Part shown: piece by piece, positions 1 to 6,988 of the stretch
Layout of the letters: each line of letters starts with the position of its first letter
How positions within the stretch are numbered: position 1 is the first letter of the stretch
Assembly (NCBI GenBank): GCA_934317185.1
Contig: CAKREJ010000082.1
Coordinates: 1-7,335 of the forward strand
Source: an uncultured Anaerobutyricum sp.
Lineage (GTDB): Bacteria > Bacillota > Clostridia > Lachnospirales > Lachnospiraceae
DNA: 7,335 nt
Direction of reading: 5' to 3'
Position numbers and translations under genes: made by a program
Notes under the pieces: generated by a model
The model's input: only the letters and a program-made list of their open reading frames with translations
What the model was told of the DNA's origin: nothing
Database searches by the model: none

Positions 1-6
1 AAAATA

Positions 7-35
7 TTGTGTTTTATGCGGTTTTCTTTTATAAT
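7..35 (+). promoter_or_regulatory. Putative sigma-A promoter for the HAD-Gfo/Idh fusion and sigma-like gene
   Basis: A perfect TATAAT hexamer lies at 30-35. Seventeen bases upstream, at 7-12, is TTGTGT, which matches only the TTG of the -35 consensus. The start codon at 75 follows a strong purine-rich ribosome binding site (GGGAGAGGG ending at 67, 7 bases from the ATG). The -10 and spacing are convincing and the -35 is weak. The window begins just upstream, so further control elements may be cut off. Confidence 0.55.
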
Positions 36-74
36 GAAAGACAGGTGATAATGAAGAAGGGAGAGGGAACATAA

Positions 75-1793
75 ATGACAGGATTAAAGCAATATCTTTT
101 ATTTGATCTGGATGGAACTTTGACAGATCCTATGGTGGGTATTACCTCCTCTGTTCAATATGCTTTAGAAAAGTTCGGTATTTATGTGCGGTATCTCAAA
201 GAGTTGATTCCGTTTATTGGACCGCCACTTAGTGATTCTTTTGAGGAATTTTACGGATTTTCGAAAGAAGATGCAGAAAAAGCAGTACAGTATTATAGAG
301 AATACTATGCCCCAAAGGGGATATTTGAAAATGAAGTGTATCCATATATCCCGGAGATGCTTGCGTCTTTAACAGAAGCTGGATTTACTCTGCTGGTAGC
401 CACTTCAAAGCCAACGGTATTTGCAAAGCAGATATTAAAACACTTTGGTCTTAGCGATTATTTTTCCTTTGTTGGAGGAAGTGAATTAGATGGTGTGAGA
501 AAAACAAAGGCAGAGGTTATCGATTATGTCTTAAAGATGTGCGGAGTTAAAGCAAAGGAAGCGATTATGATCGGGGACAGGAAACATGATATAGAAGGTG
601 CCAAGACCTGTGGTGTGGAATCTGTCGGTGTACTTTATGGTTACGGTGAGAAGGAAGAGCTGTTAAAGGCAGGAGCTGATCATATTGTAAAGGATGTAAG
701 AGAGCTGGAGCTTTATCTTAGAAAGCAGGGGAAGAATTCAGAAAATCTTACATGGTATGACCGTTTAAAAGGACGGGAAGAAGGAAAGGAAAAGAATATG
801 ATTCGATTTGGAATGATAGGAACGGGAAAGATTGCGGAAAAGTTCTGGCAGGCAAATCGCTACGGAAAAGAATTTGAACTTACTGCGGTATACTCAAGAA
901 CCTTAGAGAGAGCAAGAGCTTTTGGTTTTCAAAAGGGAAGCTTACAATATTATGATGATTTAGAGGCGTTCGCAAACAGTGATTCGATGGATGCTGTTTA
1001 TGTGGCAAGTCCAAATTGTTGTCACCATGATCAGGTTATGACGCTGTTAAAAGCAGGTAAGCATGTACTTTGTGAGAAACCGCTGGCATCGAATTTAAAA
1101 GAAGCAGAGGAAATGTTTGCGGAGGCTGAGAAGCAGAATCTGATTCTTTTAGAAGGAATGCGTTCGATTTATGCCCCATCTTTTGAGAAGATGATTCCGT
1201 ACATGGAAACATTAGGAACAATTCGAAGGGCGACATTGCAGTATTGCCAGTATTCTTCCAGATATGATAATTATAAAAGAGGAATTGTTGAGAATGCATT
1301 TAAGCCGGAGTTATCTAATGGAGCATTAATGGATATCGGTGTCTATGTCGTATCTTGCATGATCCGCCTTTTCGGTGCACCACAGTCTGTTAAAGCTTCA
1401 GGAATCAAGCTATCTAACGGTGTAGATGGAGCGGGAACGATTCTTATGGAGTATCCGGATATGATTGGAGAAGCCATTTATTCTAAGGTTACGGATTCAG
1501 CGATGCCAAGTCAGATTCAGGGTGAAGCAGGTTCTATGCTTGTGCAGGAAATAGAGAATGTTAAAGATTTACGCATTGTAAGAAAAGGTGTGGTACAATC
1601 TATTCATTTTGAACAGTCTGATAATATTTTGAATTATGAGACGCAGGAATTTATCAAAATGATAAAGACCGGCATGGGATGGGAGAAATCAAAAGAGATT
1701 ACTTTAGAAACGATGAAGGTTTTAGATGAGGCAAGAAGACAGCTTCATATTGTATTTCCGGCAGATAAGAAGTCAAATGGAAAGAAAAAATAA
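75..1793 (+). CDS. Fusion protein: HAD-superfamily phosphatase + Gfo/Idh/MocA-family oxidoreductase
   Basis: Two complete enzyme domains in one 572-residue cytoplasmic chain. Residues 1 to about 217 are a HAD subfamily IA phosphatase of the phosphoglycolate-phosphatase type: motif I DLDGT with nucleophile D11 and acid D13, motif II T110/S111, probable motif III lysine K145, and motif IV GD at 167-168 with D172. Residues 242-572 are an NAD(P)-dependent Gfo/Idh/MocA dehydrogenase: dinucleotide-binding GTGKIA at 249-254, EKP at 334-336 with the family lysine K335, and GALMDIGVY at 416-424. The last motif resembles the dihydrodiol-dehydrogenase or glucose-fructose-oxidoreductase branch. A charged linker (about 218-241) joins them. 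All motifs are intact, so both halves should be active; substrates cannot be told from sequence. The start at 75 follows a good ribosome binding site. The gene lies 29 bases before the sigma-like gene and probably shares its transcript. Most relatives of the two halves are separate proteins, so the fusion is the odd feature. Confidence 0.9.
   Translation: MTGLKQYLLFDLDGTLTDPMVGITSSVQYALEKFGIYVRYLKELIPFIGPPLSDSFEEFYGFSKEDAEKAVQYYREYYAPKGIFENEVYPYIPEMLASLTEAGFTLLVATSKPTVFAKQILKHFGLSDYFSFVGGSELDGVRKTKAEVIDYVLKMCGVKAKEAIMIGDRKHDIEGAKTCGVESVGVLYGYGEKEELLKAGADHIVKDVRELELYLRKQGKNSENLTWYDRLKGREEGKEKNMIRFGMIGTGKIAEKFWQANRYGKEFELTAVYSRTLERARAFGFQKGSLQYYDDLEAFANSDSMDAVYVASPNCCHHDQVMTLLKAGKHVLCEKPLASNLKEAEEMFAEAEKQNLILLEGMRSIYAPSFEKMIPYMETLGTIRRATLQYCQYSSRYDNYKRGIVENAFKPELSNGALMDIGVYVVSCMIRLFGAPQSVKASGIKLSNGVDGAGTILMEYPDMIGEAIYSKVTDSAMPSQIQGEAGSMLVQEIENVKDLRIVRKGVVQSIHFEQSDNILNYETQEFIKMIKTGMGWEKSKEITLETMKVLDEARRQLHIVFPADKKSNGKKK
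781..800 (+). promoter_or_regulatory. Candidate internal ribosome binding site and ATG for a free oxidoreductase
   Basis: Inside the fusion gene, AAGGAAAGG at 781-789 is followed after 8 bases by an in-frame ATG at 798-800, which is codon 242 and exactly the first residue of the Rossmann strand ([10 protein letters not shown]). A free 331-residue Gfo/Idh/MocA protein could therefore be made as well as the fusion. It could equally be the fossil start of a gene that was once separate. No stop codon separates the two domains. Confidence 0.4.
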
Positions 1794-1822
1794 AAAGACT
1801 GCGAAAGAGGAGGAGTAAAGTC

Positions 1823-2590
1823 ATGGCAGGTCAGGCAGAATTTTTACAGGCAATTCAGGAGTTAGAACGTCTGGGAGAGACAAATGGAAATCAGTTATCT
1901 ATGGAAGAAATCAATGCATATTTTTCTGATATGAAGTTAGAAGAGAAACAGCTTGATTTTATATGTAATTATTTTGAGTCCCACCAGATATATATTACAA
2001 ATCGTGTAGAAAGATTTGAAGAAGAGATTGGAGATGAGGAGCTTCCGACGAAAGAAGATCCTATGGATGCAGAAATCGTGGCTTTCTATTTAAAAGAAAT
2101 GGAAAAAGCAAGTCAGTTATCCGGTGAACAGGAAATGGTTATTGCCAGAAAGCTTGTCAGCGGAGATGACAATGCGAGAAATCTTCTTATAGAGGCAAAT
2201 CTTTCTCGTGCAGTAGAGATTGCCAAAGAATATGAAGGAAGAGGACTTCTCTTAAGTGATTTGATTCAGGAAAGCAATATTGGATTAATGGTTGCGGTAA
2301 ATGAATTTGAGCCGGATATTGATAAAGATTTTCGTATGTTTTGTGAAAAAATGATTCGTAAACATTTAGAAGAAGTGTTAGAAGAATATAATTCCTCTAC
2401 CCGTTCTGCGGTAAAGATGGCAAATCGTGTAAATGAGATGAATGATATTGCAACAGCATTTGCGAAAGAGTATGAGAGAGAAGCAAAGCCTTCTGAAATT
2501 GCAGAGAGAATGGGAATTGGTGAAGAAGAAGTTCGAGAGCTTATGAAGGTATCTTTGGATGCGATTGCAGTATTAGATCAGTCAAAATAA
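1823..2590 (+). CDS. Sigma-70-like protein with degenerate region 2.3-2.4 and no region 4
   Basis: A 255-residue paralogue of the RpoD encoded at 4624-5802. Residues 27-58 resemble RpoD region 1.1, 62-84 form an acidic linker, and about 86-118 match region 1.2. From E124 to S244 it aligns with RpoD 160-280 without a gap. Regions 2.1-2.2 (124-170) share 24 of 47 residues, including D146, Q149, E150 and N152, which in sigma-70 contact the beta' clamp helices. The next 22 residues (regions 2.3-2.4) share only 2: the melting tryptophans are K176 and M177, and the -10-reading Gln and Thr are K180 and E183. The region 3 helices (about 199-252) are kept. The protein ends there, without sigma finger or region 4. 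It starts at ATG 1823 after AGGAGG at 1808-1813. I infer a core-polymerase-binding regulator, decoy or partner subunit rather than a stand-alone sigma factor; function is unproven. Confidence 0.88.
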   Translation: MAGQAEFLQAIQELERLGETNGNQLSMEEINAYFSDMKLEEKQLDFICNYFESHQIYITNRVERFEEEIGDEELPTKEDPMDAEIVAFYLKEMEKASQLSGEQEMVIARKLVSGDDNARNLLIEANLSRAVEIAKEYEGRGLLLSDLIQESNIGLMVAVNEFEPDIDKDFRMFCEKMIRKHLEEVLEEYNSSTRSAVKMANRVNEMNDIATAFAKEYEREAKPSEIAERMGIGEEEVRELMKVSLDAIAVLDQSK

Positions 2591-2618
2591 AGTAATGATT
2601 GTTTGGAATGGTACCGTT

Positions 2619-2636
2619 TTCAGAATTTGTTCTGAA
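2619..2636. repeat. 18-base palindrome over the dnaG promoter -35
   Basis: Perfect 7-base arms TTCAGAA (2619-2625) and TTCTGAA (2630-2636) flank the 4-base loop TTTG. It lies 28 bases after the stop of the sigma-like gene and covers the -35 hexamer at 2627-2632. It is A+T-rich and not followed by a T run, so it is a poor terminator. A repressor operator is possible; I do not recognise the site. Confidence 0.4.
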
Positions 2637-2656
2637 TAATTACAAAATGGTATAAT
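2627..2656 (+). promoter_or_regulatory. Extended -10 sigma-A promoter for dnaG-rpoD
   Basis: TTGTTC at 2627-2632 is separated by 18 bases from a perfect TATAAT at 2651-2656. TG at 2648-2649 sits one base before the hexamer, making an extended -10. It lies about 85 bases before the dnaG start. Two further TATAAT hexamers downstream (2675-2680 and 2699-2704) have no good -35 at the right distance. This promoter would separate dnaG-rpoD from full dependence on the upstream sigma-like transcript. Confidence 0.65.
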
Positions 2657-2704
2657 AATTTTGAATTGTCAACATATAATGTAACTATCCAGAGATATTA
2701 TAAT
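2651..2704 (+). promoter_or_regulatory. Three TATAAT hexamers spaced exactly 24 bases apart
   Basis: Perfect TATAAT occurs at 2651-2656, 2675-2680 and 2699-2704, each 24 bases after the last. Bases between the hexamers are not similar, so this is not a simple tandem repeat. Only the first has a plausible -35 and an extended -10. The others could be weak start sites, pause or decoy -10 elements, or chance in A+T-rich DNA. Confidence 0.4.
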
Positions 2705-2738
2705 AGCTCTGAGGTAGCGGTAGAGATAAAGAGGGAAA

Positions 2739-4520
2739 ATGAGATATGATGAAGAGCTGATCGATGAGGTCAGAGAAAAAAATGATATAGTCGATGTAAT
2801 TTCCTCTTACGTTTCCTTGAAAAAAAGAGGTTCAAGTTATGTAGGATTATGCCCCTTCCATAATGAAAAGACACCGTCATTTTCGGTTAGCAGAGATAAG
2901 CAGATGTATTATTGTTTTGGATGTGGACAGGGAGGAAATGTTTATACATTTCTTATGGAATATAACCGGCTTTCTTTTGTAGAAGCATTACAGAGTCTGG
3001 CACAAAGAGCCGGAGTAGAGCTTCCGGAAAGGGAACAGACAGCAGAGGAAAGACAGCAGGCTGATGCCAGACTGACACTGAGAGATATGAATAAAGAAGC
3101 GGCCGTGTATTTCCATTATCTTTTAAAGAGTAATCGTGGAACGCAGGCACTGTTATATCTTAAGAATCGTGGTCTTAGTGATGAAATGATTAATCAGTTC
3201 GGACTTGGATATGCGGATATTTACCGGGATGACCTATATCAGTATTTAAAATCAAAGGGATTTACAGATTACCAGATGAAGGAGTCTTCCCTTGTAAATA
3301 TTGATACGGTAAAGGGAAGTTATGATAAATTTTTTAACAGAGTAATTTTCCCGATTATGGATATTAATCAGAGAGTTATCGGTTTTGGTGGCCGTGTCAT
3401 GGGTGAGGGAGAGCCAAAATATTTAAACTCTAAGGAAACTATTTTGTTTGATAAAGGAAGAAATCTATATGGCTTAAATTACGCAAAGCGTGCAAAAAGT
3501 AATGCGATTATTTTGTGTGAGGGATACATGGATGTTATTTCGCTTCATCAGGCAGGGTTTACGAATGCGGTTGCACCACTTGGAACCGCATTTACTCCAA
3601 ATCAGGCGATGCTCTTAAAGCGATATACAAAGGAAGTTATTTTATCTTTTGACAGCGACGGTGCAGGAATAAAAGCGGCACTTAGGGCATTGCCAATATT
3701 AAGAGAAAATGGACTGCGGGGAAGAGTTTTATCTATGAAGCCATATAAAGATCCGGACGAGCTTATTAAGGCAGAGGGAGCAGAAGGATATCAGAAGCGG
3801 ATAGATGAAGCCGAAGCCGGCAGGATGTTTGAACTTCTTGTTCTTTACGGACAATATAATCAACAGGACCCAGAAAGCAGGACAGAATTTCTTCATGAAG
3901 TGGCAAAGAAGCTTGCACAGATTGAAGAACCACTGGAACGGCAGACATACCTTACATCGGTGGCGAACCGATTTATGATTCGTAAAAATGATCTGGAGAA
4001 GCTTGTGAATCGATACGGACTGGGATATCAGTATGAGAAAGTAAACAAACAATATAAAACTTCTCCTGAAACAGAGGAAAGGCGGCAGGAAAAGAAAAAA
4101 AATAAGAAAAACCAACCACAGAGACTATTGTTGACATGGCTTGTGGAACGTCCTGAGATGTATCAATATATACGGGCATACATTGGAGCAGATGATTTTA
4201 TCGAACCATTGTATCATTCTGTGGCAATTATGTTATTTGAACAATTAGATACGAACGAAAAGATAAACCCGGCAGCAATTCTGAGTCGTTTTACCGATGC
4301 GGAAGAACAAAAGGAGATTGCAGTTATTTTTAATACACACCTGAAATCAGAGGAGGAACTTTCTCCGGAAGACCAAGATAAGGCACTATCTGATGTAGTG
4401 CGAAAAGTAAAGCTCGCAAGAATCGAAGAGGAAATGGTTCATACAAGTGATATTATGCGTTGGCAGGAGCTGTTAGCTTTAAAAAATAAAATGCAGAAAT
4501 TTAGTATAAAACGAGCGTAG
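2739..4520 (+). CDS. dnaG: DNA primase DnaG
   Basis: Makes the RNA primers for replication at the fork, working with the replicative helicase. The 593-residue length is normal. The N-terminal zinc-binding domain (about 1-100) has the CHC2 pattern C38, H41, C59, C62. The catalytic core follows, with a conserved basic stretch GFGGR at 215-219 and PKYLNS at 226-231. The Toprim metal site is E261 (CEGYMD), D305 and D307 (FDSDGAG), then DPD at 338-340. A lysine-rich linker (about 445-460) leads to the C-terminal helicase-interaction domain (about 461-593), which is diverged as usual. The ATG at 2739 comes only 3 bases after GAGGG, a tight spacing, but the protein start agrees with the family and no better in-frame start is seen. 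It lies upstream of rpoD as in the macromolecular synthesis operons of Bacillus subtilis and Escherichia coli. Confidence 0.97.
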   Translation: MRYDEELIDEVREKNDIVDVISSYVSLKKRGSSYVGLCPFHNEKTPSFSVSRDKQMYYCFGCGQGGNVYTFLMEYNRLSFVEALQSLAQRAGVELPEREQTAEERQQADARLTLRDMNKEAAVYFHYLLKSNRGTQALLYLKNRGLSDEMINQFGLGYADIYRDDLYQYLKSKGFTDYQMKESSLVNIDTVKGSYDKFFNRVIFPIMDINQRVIGFGGRVMGEGEPKYLNSKETILFDKGRNLYGLNYAKRAKSNAIILCEGYMDVISLHQAGFTNAVAPLGTAFTPNQAMLLKRYTKEVILSFDSDGAGIKAALRALPILRENGLRGRVLSMKPYKDPDELIKAEGAEGYQKRIDEAEAGRMFELLVLYGQYNQQDPESRTEFLHEVAKKLAQIEEPLERQTYLTSVANRFMIRKNDLEKLVNRYGLGYQYEKVNKQYKTSPETEERRQEKKKNKKNQPQRLLLTWLVERPEMYQYIRAYIGADDFIEPLYHSVAIMLFEQLDTNEKINPAAILSRFTDAEEQKEIAVIFNTHLKSEEELSPEDQDKALSDVVRKVKLARIEEEMVHTSDIMRWQELLALKNKMQKFSIKRA

Positions 4521-4611
4521 AACGGGTTACAATAAGAACAGAAGTAATGGATTCCCGAAATTGTCGTGCAAAATCAGCCGTAAAAATTTCAAGAGTTCAT
4601 AATAGTGATTT

Positions 4612-4626
4612 GGAGGGTGTATTTTG
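4612..4626 (+). promoter_or_regulatory. Ribosome binding site selecting the TTG start of rpoD
   Basis: GGAGG at 4612-4616 is 7 bases before TTG at 4624-4626, the ideal distance. The next in-frame start, ATG at 4657-4659 (codon 12), has no comparable site, and a GTG at 4617-4619 is out of frame. The TTG start is therefore preferred. Confidence 0.7.
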
Positions 4627-5802
4627 GGCAGGAAAGAACAGATTTTTGGCAGCCGGATGAATTGTCTGCTTGAGAAAGCAAAGAAGCAGAAGGATGTAGT
4701 AGAACTTCAGGAAATAAAAGAAGTTTTTCAGAATAGTCCGTTAACACCGACACAGCTTGAACGTATTGTGTCTTATCTGGAAGAAAGAAAAATCGATGTA
4801 CTTACCATGTCTGAAATAGATTCTGATGATATAGAAGAGGCAGATGTTTTAAATGATATTTCTGTTTTTGATAAGTCAGATGGCGGCAGAAGGATAGAGG
4901 CAACGGCAGAGATTCAAAAAGGGTACGAAAAAATGCCGCAGGAGTCGGAAAGTTCTTTTTTGGAAAAAGATAGTGCAGAAGATCCTGTGCGTATGTATTT
5001 AAAAGAAATAGGAAGAATTCCGCTGTTAACCCCTGAAGAAGAAATAGAACTGGCAAAGAGGATGGAAAAAGGAGACGAAGAGGCGAAAAAACAGCTTTCG
5101 GAAGCCAATCTTCGTCTTACAGTAAGTATTGCCAAACGATATTCCGGCAGAGGAATGCAGTTTCTTGATCTGATACAGGAGGGGAATCTGGGGCTTATTA
5201 AAGCAGTAGAAAAGTTTGATTATCGAAAAGGTTATAAATTTTCAACATATGCTACATGGTGGATTCGTCAGGCAATTACAAGGGCGATTGCAGATCAGGC
5301 GAGAACGATTCGGATTCCGGTGCATATGGTAGAGACAATGAATCGGGTTAACCGGACGAGCAGGAGACTTTTGCAGGAATACGGAAGAGAGCCAACCCCG
5401 GAAGAAATAGCAAAAGCTACAAGCATTCCGATAGAGCGAGTGCTTGAAATATCTAAAATATCACAGGAACCGGTTTCTTTAGAAACTCCAATTGGAGAGG
5501 AAGAAGATAGTCATCTGGGAGATTTTATTCAGGATGAGCATATTCCTGTTCCTGCTGATGAAGCAACACACACTCTTTTGCGTGAACAGCTTGAGATGGT
5601 AATGGATACTTTATCGGAGCGTGAGCAAAAGGTATTAGCACTTCGATTTGGATTAGAAGATGGAAAGCCGCATACTCTTGAAGAGGTTGGAAGAGAATTT
5701 CAAGTAACAAGAGAACGCATACGACAGATTGAAGCGAAGGCCTTGCGTAAGCTGAGACACCCAACAAGAAGCAGAAAGCTTAGAGATTTTCTGGAAGAGT
5801 AA
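4624..5802 (+). CDS. rpoD: Housekeeping RNA polymerase sigma factor RpoD (SigA)
   Basis: The primary sigma factor, which directs core RNA polymerase to -35/-10 promoters. The 392 residues contain region 1.1 (about 24-61), an acidic linker, region 1.2 (about 120-150), and region 2 (159-235) with core-binding DLIQEGN at 182-188, melting aromatics in YATWW (209-213), and Q216 and T219 for -10 reading. Region 3 (about 235-281), the sigma finger (about 283-305, with DDE-like acidic residues) and region 4 follow, the last with the -35-binding helix-turn-helix at about 351-376 ([20 protein letters not shown] at 361-380). All functional motifs are intact. It follows dnaG by 103 bases in which I find no convincing promoter, so it is probably transcribed with dnaG, and a strong terminator follows. 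A TTG start may limit its translation. Confidence 0.97.
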   Translation: MGRKEQIFGSRMNCLLEKAKKQKDVVELQEIKEVFQNSPLTPTQLERIVSYLEERKIDVLTMSEIDSDDIEEADVLNDISVFDKSDGGRRIEATAEIQKGYEKMPQESESSFLEKDSAEDPVRMYLKEIGRIPLLTPEEEIELAKRMEKGDEEAKKQLSEANLRLTVSIAKRYSGRGMQFLDLIQEGNLGLIKAVEKFDYRKGYKFSTYATWWIRQAITRAIADQARTIRIPVHMVETMNRVNRTSRRLLQEYGREPTPEEIAKATSIPIERVLEISKISQEPVSLETPIGEEEDSHLGDFIQDEHIPVPADEATHTLLREQLEMVMDTLSEREQKVLALRFGLEDGKPHTLEEVGREFQVTRERIRQIEAKALRKLRHPTRSRKLRDFLEE

Positions 5803-5829
5803 GCTATAAGAATAGATAGATAATAAAAG

Positions 5830-5876
5830 ACAGATATATTTACGACAGTTTATGTCCGTATAATATATCTGTTTTT
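5830..5876 (+). terminator. Intrinsic terminator of the dnaG-rpoD unit
   Basis: ACAGATATATT at 5830-5840 pairs with AATATATCTGT at 5862-5872. The stem continues with TACG (5841-5844) on CGTA (5857-5860) and ACA (5845-5847) on TGT (5853-5855), with single-base bulges at 5861 and 5856 and a 5-base loop (5848-5852). TTTTT (5872-5876) follows directly. It starts 27 bases after the rpoD stop. Confidence 0.88.
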
Positions 5877-5897
5877 ATGTTAACATTGTTAAAATCA

Positions 5898-5942
5898 GGC
5901 TGCCGCAATCTCACTGGTTTTAGATAGTGGGTTAAGGTAGCC
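5898..5942. other. Imperfect long hairpin in the rpoD-trmK spacer
   Basis: GGCT at 5898-5901 pairs with AGCC at 5939-5942, then a G-T wobble, CC-GG, a 2x2 internal loop, AA-TT, T-G wobble, C-G, one bulge at 5911, and CACT (5912-5915) with AGTG (5926-5929), closing a 10-base loop. That gives about 14 pairs. It lies between the terminator and the trmK promoter and is not followed by a T run. The 5877-6060 spacer otherwise holds no gene that I can support. It could be a small structured element, a decayed repeat, or chance. Confidence 0.3.
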
Positions 5943-5957
5943 AAAAGTAATAGCTGA

Positions 5958-5966
5958 TGTTATACT
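5958..5966 (+). promoter_or_regulatory. Extended -10 promoter for trmK
   Basis: TATACT at 5961-5966 (5 of 6 consensus) is preceded by TG at 5958-5959 with one base between, the extended -10 pattern. No good -35 is seen at 16-18 bases. It lies downstream of the rpoD terminator and would leave a leader of roughly 115 bases before trmK. Confidence 0.5.
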
Positions 5967-6088
5967 ATACATTATGGGAAGTTGGAAATCAAAAAACGGC
6001 ATTCTTAAAAAGTGAAATAAGAAATGTATTAAAAGAAGATTAAGAGATATGGAATCGTAATTACATATTCAGGAGGAATACAAATAAA

Positions 6089-6919
6089 ATGGAACTATCA
6101 ATACGATTAAAAACAGTAGCAGAAGCGGTAACACCAGGAAATCGTGTGGCGGATATAGGAACGGATCATGGTTATGTGCCGATTTATCTTGTAAAGAATA
6201 ACCTGTCACCGGGTGGCATTGCCCTGGATGTGAATAAAGGACCGCTTGAAAAGGCACAGGAACATATTCGTGCAGAAAAGCTTGGCAAAAAAATAGCAAT
6301 CCGTCTTGGAAATGGACTTGCTCCATTAGAGCCGGGAGAGACAGATACTGTAATTATTGCCGGCATGGGTGGGGATTTAATATGTAAAATACTAAAAGCC
6401 AAACCAGAATTTCTAATAGAAGGAAAAGAGTTGATTTTACAGCCGCAGTCAGAATGGTTTAAAGTTCGTCAGATTTTAAAAGAATACCGTTATCAGATTG
6501 AAAAGGAATGGTTTTTAAAAGAAGATGGAAAGTATTATGTTATTATCAAAGCAGAACCTGGGTGGACACAGCCACAGCGAATGAAGCACAAACAGCCTTC
6601 CATTCACCAATATATGAAAGAAATAGCAGATCTACCGGAAAATCAGACAAACATAAAGAAAGATATGGAAAGCATTTACGAACAATATGGCAAATACTTA
6701 ATCGAAACGAAAAATCCAGTCTTAATAGAATATTTAGAGAAAGAAATCATCAAAAAAGAAAAAATAGCAGCAGAACTGAAACAGTCCATAAAGAACATGG
6801 AAGATATAGAAGAGCTAGAAGAACTTTCAGGAAAAGACCGGGCGAATCTTATAAAAAGACAGAGGAGATATCAGGAACTGCAAAAAGAGATAGAAGATAT
6901 GAAAAAAGCGATTTGTTAG
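6089..6919 (+). CDS. trmK: tRNA (adenine(22)-N1)-methyltransferase TrmK
   Basis: Uses S-adenosylmethionine to methylate N1 of adenine 22 in the D-arm of tRNAs. Residues 1 to about 155 form the Rossmann methyltransferase domain: ADIGTDHGY at 21-29 is the cofactor loop, D47 lies in the next strand (ALDVNKGPL), IAGMGG at 90-95 is the family signature, and LQPQSEW at 117-123 follows. Residues about 185-275 are rich in Glu, Lys and Leu and should form the C-terminal coiled coil typical of TrmK (Bacillus YqfN). At 276 residues it is somewhat longer than the Bacillus protein, mostly in this part. AGGAGG at 6071-6076 is 12 bases before the ATG, slightly far, but no other in-frame start fits. Its place just after rpoD matches many Firmicutes, where a Nif3-like gene often follows; here a PHP phosphatase gene comes next, 69 bases away. 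Confidence 0.93.
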   Translation: MELSIRLKTVAEAVTPGNRVADIGTDHGYVPIYLVKNNLSPGGIALDVNKGPLEKAQEHIRAEKLGKKIAIRLGNGLAPLEPGETDTVIIAGMGGDLICKILKAKPEFLIEGKELILQPQSEWFKVRQILKEYRYQIEKEWFLKEDGKYYVIIKAEPGWTQPQRMKHKQPSIHQYMKEIADLPENQTNIKKDMESIYEQYGKYLIETKNPVLIEYLEKEIIKKEKIAAELKQSIKNMEDIEELEELSGKDRANLIKRQRRYQELQKEIEDMKKAIC

Positions 6920-6988
6920 AAAGTTGCTTATCAAAGACAGTGGCAATATTTCAAAAATTATAGAAAATATTTGGGTAAAGGAGAAAAA

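Noticed and set aside
2619..2636. LexA (SOS) box before dnaG, as in E. coli
   Set aside because: The Firmicute box needs GAAC-4 bases-GTTC. Here the half sites are AGAA and TTCT around TTTG, so the inner bases do not match.
2591..2738. Remains of sigma region 4 after the stop of the sigma-like gene (frameshifted full sigma factor)
   Set aside because: The spacer is only 148 bases, is filled with promoter-like A+T-rich sequence, and shows no trace of the RpoD region 4 helix-turn-helix in any frame. The protein ends cleanly after region 3.
3729..4179. Minus-strand frames opposite dnaG
   Set aside because: They are antisense to a clearly conserved primase gene, have no ribosome binding sites and show no recognisable domain.
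4561..4603. Promoter directly before rpoD (TTGTCG at 4561 and CATAAT at 4598)
   Set aside because: The spacer between the hexamers is 31 bases, too long, and no -35 lies 16-18 bases before CATAAT.
5931..5946. Bases TTAAGGTAGCCAAA resemble a conserved stretch of large-subunit rRNA
   Set aside because: The match is limited to about 14 bases with no rRNA sequence around it, so it is probably coincidence.
5895..5972. 25-residue reading frame on the minus strand in the rpoD-trmK spacer, ending SEIAAA
   Set aside because: It has no ribosome binding site, is very short and overlaps the trmK promoter. It could be the tail of a decayed element, but I recognise no family.
6508..6963. 151-codon frame overlapping trmK on the + strand
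   Set aside because: It is very rich in Arg, Lys and Glu as expected from a shifted reading of trmK, has no ribosome binding site and matches no family.
6945..6971. Inverted repeat AATATTT/AAATATT between trmK and the PHP gene as a terminator
   Set aside because: The arms are only A and T with a 13-base loop and no T run after them, so the structure would be weak.
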